A DNA stretch of 64,000 nucleotides from Flavobacteriales bacterium (GTDB taxonomy: Bacteria > Bacteroidota > Bacteroidia > CAIKAF01): the NCBI GenBank assembly GCA_026418175.1, contig JAOABX010000011.1, forward strand, positions 25,293-89,292. Reading direction: 5' to 3'. Position 1 is the first letter of the stretch, and the number at the start of each line of letters is the position of its first letter. The position numbers and the translations under genes were made by a program. The notes beneath the pieces were generated by a model. It was given only the letters and a program-made list of their open reading frames with translations, did not search any database and had not been told where the DNA came from. This document shows positions 1 through 8,227 of the stretch, one piece after another.

Positions 1-83
1 AGGGGTACATCCGCCCATCCGGTAAACCGATTTTCTTTGTTCCATTGGCTTTGCCCATGCCTAATCAATACAAGACGTTTCAT
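1..83 (-). CDS. gpmA: 2,3-bisphosphoglycerate-dependent phosphoglycerate mutase, N-terminal fragment
   Basis: Only the first 27 codons lie in the window; the rest runs off the left edge. Read on the minus strand from the ATG at 83, the peptide starts [15 protein letters not shown] and continues with an FTGW segment. This is the N-terminus of cofactor-dependent phosphoglycerate mutase: the RHGxSxWN motif holds the histidine that is phosphorylated while 3- and 2-phosphoglycerate are interconverted in glycolysis. The FTGW stretch separates it from the broader histidine phosphatase superfamily. It is divergent from the small membrane-protein gene that begins at 209. Confidence 0.85.
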   Translation of the reverse strand, partial: MKRLVLIRHGQSQWNKENRFTGWADVP

Positions 84-153
84 GAATTTTATTTATTAAC
101 AAATTTAATTTAAAAAAACAGCTTATGTACGCTTCAAATTTTATCAAACCTTA

Positions 154-161
154 TAAATTTG
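154..161 (+). promoter_or_regulatory. Candidate Bacteroidota -7 element (TAAATTTG)
   Basis: TAAATTTG matches the Bacteroidota -7 consensus TAnnTTTG and lies 47 nt before the ATG at 209. No clear TTG is seen at the -33 position. Transcription from here would start after the upstream in-frame ATG at 125, which supports 209 as the real start of the first plus-strand gene. Confidence 0.45.
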
Positions 162-208
162 TGCAAAATAACCTAATTTTAGAATTAAACCTTAAAAAAA
201 CATTTAAC

Positions 209-811
209 ATGAAAACAACTATGTATGTAAAAAGTCTAATGATGTTTGTAATGATGGCAATGCTTGCAGTAACTGTTTCTGCTCAGCGTATTCACAAACA
301 TCCTCGAATTACAGTAAAAGCTAATAAAGTAGAGCAGAAAAAAAAGAATGCGAATGATGCAGAGAATGTAGTTTTGCCTACAACTGCCACTGTAATGCAA
401 GAAGAAAATATTGCTAATGCTGAAACTGAAGCTTTGGTGAATGAGGTTGCCGTTGCAACGGTTGATTCAAAAGTTGAAGTGAATAAGGTAAGAAGAAGTA
501 TTGCTAAATCTGTAGATGTAAAGGATATAAAGCACCTGTTCAACTTTGCTACTTATTCTCAAAAGCTTACTGAACATAGTCGTTTGATGAAAGTGAAGGA
601 AGTGCAGAAAACAGCCTTAGAAAAATGGTTATTATGGATGATTATTTTATTTTCCGCAGCCTTCTTGTTTACAATTTTAGCGGTTATATTTGGTTTAGCA
701 TTATATTCAACTGCGGGTTGGGCATTAGCTACCGTATTTTGGATCTTATCAGGTTTATGCTGGTTAGGTGGTCTAATTGTACTTGTTCTTGGGCTTGTTG
801 GAGTTATCTAA
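209..811 (+). CDS. Small secreted/membrane protein of unknown function, paralogue A
   Basis: I do not recognise a named family. The 200-residue product has a signal peptide (about residues 1-26, cleavage after VSAQ), a charged Ala/Val/Lys/Glu-rich middle region likely to be extracytoplasmic, and two hydrophobic segments filling the last 60 residues. The reading frame extends upstream to an ATG at 125, but the signal peptide and the promoter motif at 154 favour 209. It shares its plan with the next gene (1169-1774): a short KHPRITVKA-like stretch just after the cleavage site, a VKxVxKT motif before the first C-terminal membrane segment, and a final GVI. A strong terminator follows. The two are probably ancient tandem duplicates acting in the envelope. 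Confidence 0.75.
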   Translation: MKTTMYVKSLMMFVMMAMLAVTVSAQRIHKHPRITVKANKVEQKKKNANDAENVVLPTTATVMQEENIANAETEALVNEVAVATVDSKVEVNKVRRSIAKSVDVKDIKHLFNFATYSQKLTEHSRLMKVKEVQKTALEKWLLWMIILFSAAFLFTILAVIFGLALYSTAGWALATVFWILSGLCWLGGLIVLVLGLVGVI

Positions 812-831
812 AAAGTCTAAATAATGTTCAG

Positions 832-862
832 ACGCCCTGCCGTAATTGCAGGGCGTTTTTTA
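832..862 (+). terminator. Rho-independent terminator after paralogue A
   Basis: A perfect 9-bp stem (832-840 with 848-856, ACGCCCTGC/GCAGGGCGT) with a 7-nt loop is followed directly by a T-run. It ends the transcript of the 209-811 gene. Confidence 0.9.
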
Positions 863-1168
863 TTAATAATTAATAGTCTATAATTTTAATATTTTTAAAA
901 AATTAAGCAATATTTCAAGTATTAAAGCAGAGATTTAAATATAATCATATAGCATTTAGATAATTTTAGTTATGAGTTTTCAATTATTTTGCTCAACTAA
1001 TAATTTGCAATTAAGATAATTATTGGGAGATAAAATTAATTTGGATATTAAAAAGTTTGAGTATTATTCTTTTTGAGAATTTAAGTAATGGTAATTTAAA
1101 TTATAATTTTTTTTGTCAATTATGAAAATGGCTTCTATATTAGCCTTACTTTTTAATTCCTTATTTTT
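863..1168. other. AT-rich intergenic region without a gene
   Basis: About 300 bases of very AT-rich sequence between a terminator and the next gene. No reading frame of useful length and no structured RNA was recognised on either strand. The only signal seen is the candidate promoter at its right end. Confidence 0.7.
1112..1143 (+). promoter_or_regulatory. Candidate promoter of paralogue B (TTTG-N20-TATATTAG)
   Basis: TTTG at 1112-1115, a 20-nt spacer and TATATTAG at 1136-1143 fit the Bacteroidota -33/-7 arrangement with one deviation in the -7 box (A for T before the final G). The start codon follows 25 nt downstream. Confidence 0.5.
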
Positions 1169-1774
1169 ATGAAAAGTTATTATTTAGTATTAATATTATT
1201 TCTTTTAAGCGGATTTTCATTGATAAATGCTCAAAAGCGATCCAAGTTGCCTCGTATTACTGTAGAAGCACCTTTAAAAAAGAATCAAATTAAAAGATGG
1301 AGTAAAAATAATTCGGTGAAAGAAGAATTGTTCATTTCAGCTTCTCCTATAACCAATAGTCTACAAGAAGAACCAAGGGAATATGAAATGGAAGATTTGT
1401 TAGTATCAGCAGAACAGTTACTTCATAAAAGCCAAACAATTTCACCAATTATTCATACAAGAAAATCATCTGTAAGACTTGAGATGGTAAATGTTAATAA
1501 TAACAATTCTACTTCGTTTAAATTTTCTGGTGAGTCATTAAAATCGCATACCTTACTATTCAAGGTGAAAGATGTGAAAAAGACAAGCATGGAAGTGTGG
1601 GTAATACTACTTATTATATTTTATATAGTTGGTTTAATTTTTACTGTTCTATGTGTTTTATCTATAATAACTTGGAATAACCTTACATTGTTTATAGTGT
1701 TTTTAATTTTAGCGATATTATTTTCTGCAGCCGGTTCACTTATGCTTACGTTAGGGCAAATGGGAGTAATATAA
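1169..1774 (+). CDS. Small secreted/membrane protein of unknown function, paralogue B
   Basis: A 201-residue protein with a clear signal peptide (residues 1-22, ending LINAQ), a polar central region and two C-terminal membrane segments (about 145-200). It resembles the product of 209-811: a SKLPRITVEA stretch after the signal peptide, KVKDVKKTSMEVW before the first membrane helix, and the same GVI terminus. The central regions are poorly conserved, so selection appears to act on the two ends. It has its own candidate promoter and is not in an obvious operon with pyrD downstream. Function unknown; a small envelope protein specific to this lineage is the safest reading. Confidence 0.75.
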   Translation: MKSYYLVLILFLLSGFSLINAQKRSKLPRITVEAPLKKNQIKRWSKNNSVKEELFISASPITNSLQEEPREYEMEDLLVSAEQLLHKSQTISPIIHTRKSSVRLEMVNVNNNNSTSFKFSGESLKSHTLLFKVKDVKKTSMEVWVILLIIFYIVGLIFTVLCVLSIITWNNLTLFIVFLILAILFSAAGSLMLTLGQMGVI

Positions 1775-1831
1775 ATTACATAAATTATTTTGTTAGTAAA
1801 TATAAGTGTGCACTTTTGAGGATTGAATGGC

Positions 1832-2869
1832 ATGTATTCAGTGTTAAGATATTTTTTATTTAAAATTCAGCCTGAAAAAGCACATCAACTTACTTTCAGC
1901 CTAATAAAATTCATAACTTACATACCAGGGGTGAAGCCTTTGCTTCATGCTTTATACAATCCAACACGTCCGGGTGACCAGGTAGTTTTATTTGGATTAA
2001 CTTTTCCTAACAGGGTTGGTTTAGCTGCTGGTTTTGATAAAGATGCAAAATTATTTGATGAATTGGCTTGTTTTGGATTTGGTTTTATTGAAATTGGTAC
2101 TGTTACACCACGTGCACAATCAGGAAATCCTAAACCTCGCTTATTCAGGCTTATTAAAGACCATGCAATCATCAACCGCATGGGCTTTAATAATGAAGGG
2201 GTTGAAGCTGCGGCATATCGGTTACGTCATAGAAAAAATAGATCTATCATTATTGGGGGAAATATTGGTAAAAATAAGCTAACCCCCAATGAAGAGGCTA
2301 CTTCCGATTACATAAAGGCGTTTGAAGCCTTATACCCTTTTGTAGATTATTTTGTGGTAAATGTTAGTTCACCTAATACTCCCGGGCTACGTGAATTACA
2401 GGAAAAAGAGCCTCTTAAAAAATTATTACAAACGTTGCAACAGCATAATGAAAATAAACCTTTTAGAAAGCCTTTGCTTTTAAAAATAGCCCCTGATCTT
2501 ACTCAAAATCAATTAGATGATATTATTGATATTGCATTTTCTTGCAAGTTGGATGGAATTATTGCTACCAATACCACAATTTCTAGGGAGGGATTGCTAA
2601 CTCCGGTGAATGAGCTTCAAGCCATTGGTCCTGGTGGTCTTAGCGGCAAACCGCTCACCCAACGTTCAACCGAAGTAATTCGTTACCTGGTAAAAAAATC
2701 AGAAGGAAAAATCCCTGTTATTGGTGTAGGGGGAATTATGAATGGGAATGATGCATTGGATAAAATAAAAGCCGGGGCTTCACTTGTACAGGTATATACA
2801 GGTTTTATTTACCGAGGGCCTGAATTGATTCGTGAAATTGTAGAAACTATCAGAAATTATAAAAAATAG
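1832..2869 (+). CDS. pyrD: Dihydroorotate dehydrogenase (quinone), class 2
   Basis: Oxidises dihydroorotate to orotate in pyrimidine synthesis, using FMN and passing electrons to membrane quinone. Family motifs are present in order: AAGFDKD (about residue 65), [25 protein letters not shown], the NVSSPNTPG segment with the class 2 catalytic serine (about 178), [19 protein letters not shown] and the FMN phosphate-binding GVGGI. The N-terminal helix typical of membrane-associated class 2 enzymes ([10 protein letters not shown]) is present. The frame opens at a TTG at 1823, but the ATG at 1832 gives the usual family start. The 345-residue length is normal. The HMG-CoA lyase gene follows 12 nt downstream, so they are probably co-transcribed. 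Confidence 0.95.
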   Translation: MYSVLRYFLFKIQPEKAHQLTFSLIKFITYIPGVKPLLHALYNPTRPGDQVVLFGLTFPNRVGLAAGFDKDAKLFDELACFGFGFIEIGTVTPRAQSGNPKPRLFRLIKDHAIINRMGFNNEGVEAAAYRLRHRKNRSIIIGGNIGKNKLTPNEEATSDYIKAFEALYPFVDYFVVNVSSPNTPGLRELQEKEPLKKLLQTLQQHNENKPFRKPLLLKIAPDLTQNQLDDIIDIAFSCKLDGIIATNTTISREGLLTPVNELQAIGPGGLSGKPLTQRSTEVIRYLVKKSEGKIPVIGVGGIMNGNDALDKIKAGASLVQVYTGFIYRGPELIREIVETIRNYKK

Positions 2870-2881
2870 TATTTTAGGGGC

Positions 2882-3745
2882 GTGACTTCAGAAAAAGTAA
2901 TCATTACTGAATGCCCCCGCGATGCCATGCAGGGAATTCCTCAATTTATTGCCACTGACGATAAAGTTCGGTACATCAATGCCTTGCTTAAGGCTGGATT
3001 TGATTATTTAGATTTTGGAAGTTTTGTTAGTCCTAAAGTGATGCCACAGATGGCTGATACAGATGAAGTGGTACAGCGTATAGATTGGCAACAAAGCAAT
3101 TCAAAATTATTAGCCATAATTGGCAATTTAAAAGGAGCTGAGCGGGCTGAAATGTATCCACAAATTCGTGTGCTTGGTTTCCCATTTTCTGTATCTCCTA
3201 CCTTTTTACAGCGAAACATTAATGCTACCTTAGCAGATACAGTAACCCGGATAGGTGAAATTAAGGAGGTATGTGACCGCTCTAATAAAGACTTAGTGAT
3301 TTATATATCTATGGCTTTTGGCAACCCCTATGGTGATGATTGGAATACAGAAATTGTTGGCGAGTGGGTTGAGCGGTTAGCTTGGATTGGTATTCGTAAA
3401 ATAGCACTTTCTGATACCATTGGTACAGCCAACCCCGAAACTATAGATTATATTTTCTCCTACGTAATTCCTCAGTTTCCTGAAGTAGAATTCGGGGCTC
3501 ATTTCCATACTACACCAACTAACTGGAAAGTAAACATTGATGCTGCCTATAGGGCAGGTTGCCGCAAGTTTGATGCAGCGTTGAGAGGATTTGGAGGATG
3601 CCCGATGGCTAAAGATGATTTGACAGGGAATTTACCTACTGAAAATCTGATTGCATATTTGGATGAAATTGGAGCAACACATTCAATTCAAAAACAAGCT
3701 TTTCAGGATGCCTACTTATTGGCTGCCGAAGTTTTTCCACATTAA
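2882..3745 (+). CDS. mvaB: Hydroxymethylglutaryl-CoA lyase
   Basis: Cleaves HMG-CoA to acetyl-CoA and acetoacetate, the last step of leucine breakdown. The 287-residue protein shows the catalytic arginine motif near the N-terminus (ECPRDAMQG), the FGSFVSPKxxPQMAD segment, the metal-binding histidines in GAHFHTT, and the mobile GGCPMAK loop with the active-site cysteine. The start is GTG at 2882: no in-frame ATG lies between the pyrD stop and the catalytic ECPRD motif, and AGGGG lies just upstream. The alternative name is hmgL. Other leucine-pathway genes are not in the window. Confidence 0.92.
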   Translation: MTSEKVIITECPRDAMQGIPQFIATDDKVRYINALLKAGFDYLDFGSFVSPKVMPQMADTDEVVQRIDWQQSNSKLLAIIGNLKGAERAEMYPQIRVLGFPFSVSPTFLQRNINATLADTVTRIGEIKEVCDRSNKDLVIYISMAFGNPYGDDWNTEIVGEWVERLAWIGIRKIALSDTIGTANPETIDYIFSYVIPQFPEVEFGAHFHTTPTNWKVNIDAAYRAGCRKFDAALRGFGGCPMAKDDLTGNLPTENLIAYLDEIGATHSIQKQAFQDAYLLAAEVFPH

Positions 3746-3757
3746 TTTTAATTTTGC

Positions 3758-3788
3758 TTTGGCAGAAATTGAATTTTTACTAATTTCG
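3758..3788 (+). promoter_or_regulatory. Promoter of rpmB (TTTG-N19-TAATTTCG)
   Basis: TTTG at 3758-3761, a 19-nt spacer and TAATTTCG at 3781-3788 fit the Bacteroidota promoter very well (C for T before the final G is a common variant). The predicted start of transcription is about 14 nt before the rpmB ATG. Confidence 0.75.
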
Positions 3789-3808
3789 CACTCCCAATAC
3801 ATACTGAT

Positions 3809-4045
3809 ATGTCAAAAGTTTGCCAAATTACAGGAAAGAGAGCTATGACCGGTAATAAGGTTTCGCATTCAAACCGCAAAACTAAAAGAACCTTTGAGCC
3901 CAATTTGTTCAAAAAACGCTTTTATCTAGAAAGTGAAGATCGTTGGATTACCTTAAAGGTTTCAGCTAAAGGTATTCGCACCATTAACAAAATCGGTTTG
4001 GAAGAAGCTATTGTTCGTGCTTTTGAAAAAGGATATATTGATTAA
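3809..4045 (+). CDS. rpmB: 50S ribosomal protein L28
   Basis: A 78-residue basic protein starting [21 protein letters not shown], the signature of bacterial L28. It has the conserved [11 protein letters not shown] and Lys-rich segments and the [16 protein letters not shown] core. It binds 23S rRNA in the large subunit. It has its own promoter and a terminator, so it is a single-gene unit here. In many Bacteroidota L33 (rpmG) and a short DUF4295 protein follow L28; neither is present downstream in this window. Confidence 0.97.
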   Translation: MSKVCQITGKRAMTGNKVSHSNRKTKRTFEPNLFKKRFYLESEDRWITLKVSAKGIRTINKIGLEEAIVRAFEKGYID

Positions 4046-4074
4046 GTAGTTATAGTTATAATAATATTCAGTTC

Positions 4075-4104
4075 AAAAACGTTGCAATTTTGCAGCGTTT
4101 TTTT
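4075..4104 (+). terminator. Rho-independent terminator after rpmB
   Basis: An AAAACGTTGCAA / TTGCAGCGTTTT hairpin (one G-U pair) runs into a long T-run. It ends the rpmB transcript only 10 nt before the next ATG, so the next gene needs its own promoter or read-through. Confidence 0.8.
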
Positions 4105-4113
4105 GTTTTTTAT

Positions 4114-5763
4114 ATGATAAAGAACTTTCATTTTACCATCTTAACTGGCATATTGTTTAATTACATAGCACTGAATGCGCAATCTTTTTCAAGAGCTGAT
4201 AGCTTGCGTGGAGCACTTCGACCTGAACGAACCTGTTTTGATGTTACTTATTATGATTTGAAGTTGCAGTTCGATTTGAAACATCGAATGATTCAAGGAA
4301 GCAATACCATTTATGCAATTAAAACCGAAGAGTCTGCCCGATTGCAAATAGACTTATTTGAAGAACTTACCATCCATAGAATAGTTGATTACCATGGCAA
4401 TACCTTGAATTTTGTTCGTGAGGGACGAGCTGTTTTTATTGACATTCCGAAAGATGTTAAAACTGGAGATAGATTTTGGTTTGAAGTGTTTTACAGTGGA
4501 GTGCCGCTTTCAGCAAAAATGCCTCCCTGGGACGGTGGATTTGTTTGGTCAAAAGATGCATATGGAACGGATTGGGTCGGTGTTGCCTGTGAGGGAATTG
4601 GTGCCAGTTTGTGGTGGCCAAACAAAGATCATCTTAGTGATGAACCGGATAGTATGCGTATGGCATTTACTATTCCTGCCAATTTAAAAGCTATTTCAAA
4701 CGGACAGCAGATTGCTGTTTTACCTGGCGATAATTATACAACTTATGTGTGGAAAGTTACTTATCCCATCAATAATTACAATGTTACTTTTTACATTGGC
4801 GATTATGTAAATTGGAGAGATACCTATGAGGGAAAACAAGGGCCTTTTACTTTAAATTTCTATGTGTTAAAAGACAATTTTGAAAAATCTAAAAAACATT
4901 TTCAACAAGTAAAACCTATGCTTGATTGTTATGAAAAATTTCTTGGCCCGTATCCGTTTCCCCGTGATGGATTTGCCTTGGTGGAGGCTCCTTACCTGGG
5001 TATGGAACATCAAAGTGCAATTGCTTATGGCAATAAATACAAACCCGGATATGATGGTATGGACTTTTCAATGCTGGGACTTACGTTTGATTACATTATC
5101 ATACATGAAACAGGTCACGAATATTGGGGAAATAGCGTAAGCATGAAGGATATTGCAGATATGTGGATTCATGAAGGATTTTGTACTTATACAGAAGCAA
5201 TTTATATTGAGTGTATATATGGTGCAGATATCGCTCTGAAATATGTTAATTCATGGAAATATAGGGTAATGAATGATGAACCGGTAATTGGCCAGTACAA
5301 TGTAAATCATGAAGGCTCAACTGATATGTATTACAAGGGTGCATTAATGTTGCACACATTGCGTTGGTTGGTAAATGATGATGAGCTTTGGTGGAATTGC
5401 CTACGTTCCATTCAAAAGGATTTTCGGTTTAAAACTACTGATACTCAAGAGCTCGTGGCATACATCAATAGTAAATTGAATAAGGATTACACCTGGTTGT
5501 TTGAACAGTATCTTAAAAAATCAAATCCTCCGGTATTAGATATTCGTTTTAAGAAGAAAGGGAAAGGAACGCTGGTTGCATGTAAGTGGGATATGGTTGT
5601 CCCCAATTTTCAGCTTCCGGTAACACTATTGGATGATGCTGCCGGAAAAACATATAAAATTCCTTGTAATTCGGGTATATTAAAGGAAACTTATTTGCCA
5701 GTGTCAATTACATCGCTACGCATAGATGAATATCATGCGTATTTTATAAAAAAGTATGAATAA
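4114..5763 (+). CDS. Secreted M1-family zinc metallopeptidase
   Basis: A 549-residue aminopeptidase-N-type enzyme. After a signal peptide (about residues 1-23, ending NAQ) comes the N-terminal beta domain. A GMEHQSAIAYG segment stands where M1 enzymes have GAMEN. The catalytic zinc motif is HETGH, followed 18 residues later by the third ligand in WIHEGF. The protein stops after the catalytic and a small C-terminal domain, shorter than full aminopeptidase N (about 850), as in other Bacteroidota secreted M1 proteins. The frame opens at a TTG at 4090 inside the preceding terminator; the ATG at 4114 begins the signal peptide. The next gene overlaps its stop by 8 nt. Confidence 0.9.
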   Translation: MIKNFHFTILTGILFNYIALNAQSFSRADSLRGALRPERTCFDVTYYDLKLQFDLKHRMIQGSNTIYAIKTEESARLQIDLFEELTIHRIVDYHGNTLNFVREGRAVFIDIPKDVKTGDRFWFEVFYSGVPLSAKMPPWDGGFVWSKDAYGTDWVGVACEGIGASLWWPNKDHLSDEPDSMRMAFTIPANLKAISNGQQIAVLPGDNYTTYVWKVTYPINNYNVTFYIGDYVNWRDTYEGKQGPFTLNFYVLKDNFEKSKKHFQQVKPMLDCYEKFLGPYPFPRDGFALVEAPYLGMEHQSAIAYGNKYKPGYDGMDFSMLGLTFDYIIIHETGHEYWGNSVSMKDIADMWIHEGFCTYTEAIYIECIYGADIALKYVNSWKYRVMNDEPVIGQYNVNHEGSTDMYYKGALMLHTLRWLVNDDELWWNCLRSIQKDFRFKTTDTQELVAYINSKLNKDYTWLFEQYLKKSNPPVLDIRFKKKGKGTLVACKWDMVVPNFQLPVTLLDDAAGKTYKIPCNSGILKETYLPVSITSLRIDEYHAYFIKKYE

Positions 5764-6310
5764 AAAATACATTGCAATTTTAATCTTTTCTTTAATTTCT
5801 TTAATTACTTCTGTTTTACAAGCACAGCTCATACCTTGTAAAGTAGAAATCAGAGCAGAAAGTGAACAAGATGTTCGCTGGGCATATTCAGATTATGGTA
5901 AACTAACATATAGTATTTATTCAGGCATACTGCGATTTGAAATTAATACCTGGTTATTAAGTGAACGATTGAATAATATGCCGGATTTGTACAGAAAGGA
6001 AGTATTGTTTCCGGCTGATAGTTTTATGATTCGCGTTTGGGCCATTGTGTCTGAAGATCAAATCAAACCACAGGGCTCCATGTTTGATTATGTTCAAAGA
6101 ACAATTCCTGGTTTTATACGTTGGGGGGCAATAGAGCAGTCAGTTATGATAGAATATGCCTTGTTGTTTAATCAGGGAATAGACCTAACATTACAATTCT
6201 CACAGCCTTCTGATGAACGATTGCCATTGTTTGGTTTAGGAAATTGGTTTAAGCCATCAACCCTGAATATTTACGTGAAACAAGCGGTGATAAACAGAAC
6301 CGCCGATTAG
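5756..6310 (+). CDS. Secreted protein of unknown function
   Basis: The 184-residue product has a signal peptide (about residues 1-24, ending LQAQ) and otherwise looks like a compact beta-rich soluble domain with aromatic residues and no cysteine cluster. Its ATG overlaps the end of the M1 peptidase gene by 8 nt, so the two are translationally coupled and probably exported together. I recognise no catalytic motif. A lipocalin-like or YceI-like beta fold is possible but not supported by any motif I can see. Confidence 0.7.
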   Translation: MNKKYIAILIFSLISLITSVLQAQLIPCKVEIRAESEQDVRWAYSDYGKLTYSIYSGILRFEINTWLLSERLNNMPDLYRKEVLFPADSFMIRVWAIVSEDQIKPQGSMFDYVQRTIPGFIRWGAIEQSVMIEYALLFNQGIDLTLQFSQPSDERLPLFGLGNWFKPSTLNIYVKQAVINRTAD

Positions 6311-6349
6311 TTGTTGTTTTTTAAGTTAATAAATTTTTACTTTTACAAT

Positions 6350-6814
6350 ATGATTGCCGCATCGGTAGAACAGAATATTTTGGAATGTATTCCTCATCAG
6401 CCTCCTTTTCGGTTTGTTGATGATATCATATCAATTGACGAAGAACATGTATCGGGAAGCTATCGTTTTAAGCAAGATGAAGTTTTTTACAAAGGGCATT
6501 TTCCCGGAAATCCAATTACACCAGGAGTTATTCTTACCGAATGTATGGCTCAGATTGGATTGGTGGCCATGGGGGTTTACCTCTATGGTGCAACTCCTGA
6601 AATTATGAAGCATTTGAAAGTGTTTTTTACCGGCTCGGATGTGAATTATTATCGAATGGTGTTACCCGGTGAACGGGTGATTGTGCATTCCACTAAACTT
6701 TTCTTTCGTTTAAAACGACTCAAATGTGAAGTTAAAATGGAAACCGAATCCGGAGAACTGATCTGTTCAGGAATTCTTAGCGGAATGTTTATTGATCAGC
6801 GTGAAAAGCGTTAA
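6350..6814 (+). CDS. FabZ-like 3-hydroxyacyl-ACP dehydratase (hot-dog fold)
   Basis: A 154-residue hot-dog protein with the family signature GHFPGNPITPGVILTECMAQ. The histidine and the glutamate of this stretch are the FabZ catalytic pair that dehydrates 3-hydroxyacyl-ACP. IPHQPPFRFVDDI near the N-terminus matches the substrate-tunnel start of FabZ/FabA proteins. The frame opens at a TTG at 6311 just after the previous stop, but the ATG at 6350 gives a normal start. It stands apart from other fatty-acid genes and may be a paralogue serving a specialised acyl chain; a thioesterase-like role is less likely given the intact His/Glu pair. Its stop overlaps the lysA stop by 4 nt. Confidence 0.85.
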   Translation: MIAASVEQNILECIPHQPPFRFVDDIISIDEEHVSGSYRFKQDEVFYKGHFPGNPITPGVILTECMAQIGLVAMGVYLYGATPEIMKHLKVFFTGSDVNYYRMVLPGERVIVHSTKLFFRLKRLKCEVKMETESGELICSGILSGMFIDQREKR

Positions 6815-8046
6815 ATTGATTCAATCATTATTTGGTTTCGTATCAAGTCATCTAACGTTTCTCTACGGGTTATTAGATAATCTTTTCCTTCATGAATCAA
6901 TACTTCTGCCGGACGGAAACGTGAATTATAGTTGGAAGCCATCATAAAGCCATATGCTCCTGCATTGAAAAAACAAAGAACATCTCCTTCTCTGATTTCG
7001 TTGATTTTTCTGTCCCAACCAAATGTGTCAGTTTCACAGATGTAACCTACTACAGTATAAATTCGAGGTGTAGCATCTGGATTGCTAACATTGATAATGT
7101 GATGATAAGAATCATAAAACATGGGACGGATTAGATGATTTAAGCCTGAATCAATTCCAGCAAAAACAGTAGCTGTAGTTTGTTTGATAACATTCACTTT
7201 GGCAAAAAAATATCCGGCTTCACTCACTAAAAATTTACCCGGCTCAAACATCAGGGTAAGTTTTTTTCCATATGATTGACAGAAATTTTTGAATCGTTCA
7301 GTCATCTTTTCACCCAGTAAATCAACATCGGTCGTTACATCATCGGGCTTGTAGGCTACTTTAAAACCACTTCCAAAATCAATGTATTCTAAATCTTTGA
7401 AGGTATGTGCAAGCTCTAATAAAATATCAGCACCACGTAAAAACACATCTACATCCAGTATGTCTGATCCGGTATGCATGTGCAGACCTGATACTCTTAT
7501 GTTTTGAGACGCTACTACACGTTCTACATGACGTAGCTGGTAAATGGAAATTCCAAACTTAGAATCAATATGTCCTGTAGATATTTTGGCATTGCCGCCT
7601 GCCATGATATGCGGATTGAAACGAATACATACGGGAATTTTGTTTCCATACTCATGGCCAAATTGTTCTAAAATGGAAATATTATCAATGTTAATTTTTA
7701 CTCCCAAATCAACCGCCATTTTTATTTCTTCTAACGATACGCAGTTTGGGGTAAAAATGATATCATTAGGCGCAAAGCCTGCTTTTAATCCAAGCATTAC
7801 TTCCTGAATGGAAACAGTATCTAAGCCTGCTCCCAGACTTTTAAAAAAACGTAATACATTGAGATTGGTTAGTGCTTTGCACGCATAATTTATTTTTAAT
7901 TCAACACCCTGAAAAGCATGAATTAGTTTGTCGTACTGGCGCTTCATGATGGCTGTATCATACACATACAATGGTGTATCATACTTTTCGCAAATGCTTA
8001 GTACCGGTATGCCTTGAATGGCATATTTTCCGTTGATTTTTTCCAT
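6811..8046 (-). CDS. lysA: Diaminopimelate decarboxylase
   Basis: A PLP enzyme that decarboxylates meso-diaminopimelate to lysine. The 411-residue protein has the PLP lysine in NYACKAL (K57), the HMHTGSD segment, the glycine-rich FGSGF phosphate loop, EPGKFLVSEAG, and the C-terminal CETDTFGWDR motif containing the active-site cysteine and aspartate. These distinguish it from ornithine/arginine decarboxylases of the same fold. It is convergent with the FabZ-like gene (4-nt overlap at TTAA) and divergent from the M16 peptidase pair. Confidence 0.93.
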   Translation of the reverse strand: MEKINGKYAIQGIPVLSICEKYDTPLYVYDTAIMKRQYDKLIHAFQGVELKINYACKALTNLNVLRFFKSLGAGLDTVSIQEVMLGLKAGFAPNDIIFTPNCVSLEEIKMAVDLGVKINIDNISILEQFGHEYGNKIPVCIRFNPHIMAGGNAKISTGHIDSKFGISIYQLRHVERVVASQNIRVSGLHMHTGSDILDVDVFLRGADILLELAHTFKDLEYIDFGSGFKVAYKPDDVTTDVDLLGEKMTERFKNFCQSYGKKLTLMFEPGKFLVSEAGYFFAKVNVIKQTTATVFAGIDSGLNHLIRPMFYDSYHHIINVSNPDATPRIYTVVGYICETDTFGWDRKINEIREGDVLCFFNAGAYGFMMASNYNSRFRPAEVLIHEGKDYLITRRETLDDLIRNQIMIESI

Positions 8047-8068
8047 AAACCAGGTTCTTGTAAAGCTG

Positions 8069-8076
8069 CGAAGATA
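8069..8076 (-). promoter_or_regulatory. Candidate -7 element of lysA (TATCTTCG)
   Basis: Reading the minus strand, TATCTTCG followed by CA lies 22 nt before the lysA ATG and fits TAnnTT(T/C)G. No good TTG at -33 is seen, so only half of the promoter is supported. Confidence 0.45.
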
Positions 8077-8227
8077 ATGAAGCTAGATGAATTATGTTTC
8101 GTATTTTAAATTTCATGTAAAAAGTGCTTTTATTTAAAAATTGCGAATTACAAGTTTTTCAACGAATGGTTTCTTTTCTGAAATATAACTTCATCATTTG
8201 CTAACTTAGCCTTCTAAAATTTTGTCT

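Noticed and set aside
125..208. Upstream in-frame start for the first small membrane protein
   Set aside because: The extra 28 residues precede a perfect signal peptide and would overlap the candidate -7 element at 154.
812..1168. Possible small RNA or riboswitch in the longest intergenic gap
   Set aside because: Apart from the terminator and a promoter-like motif, only AT-rich sequence without stable hairpins or conserved motifs was seen.
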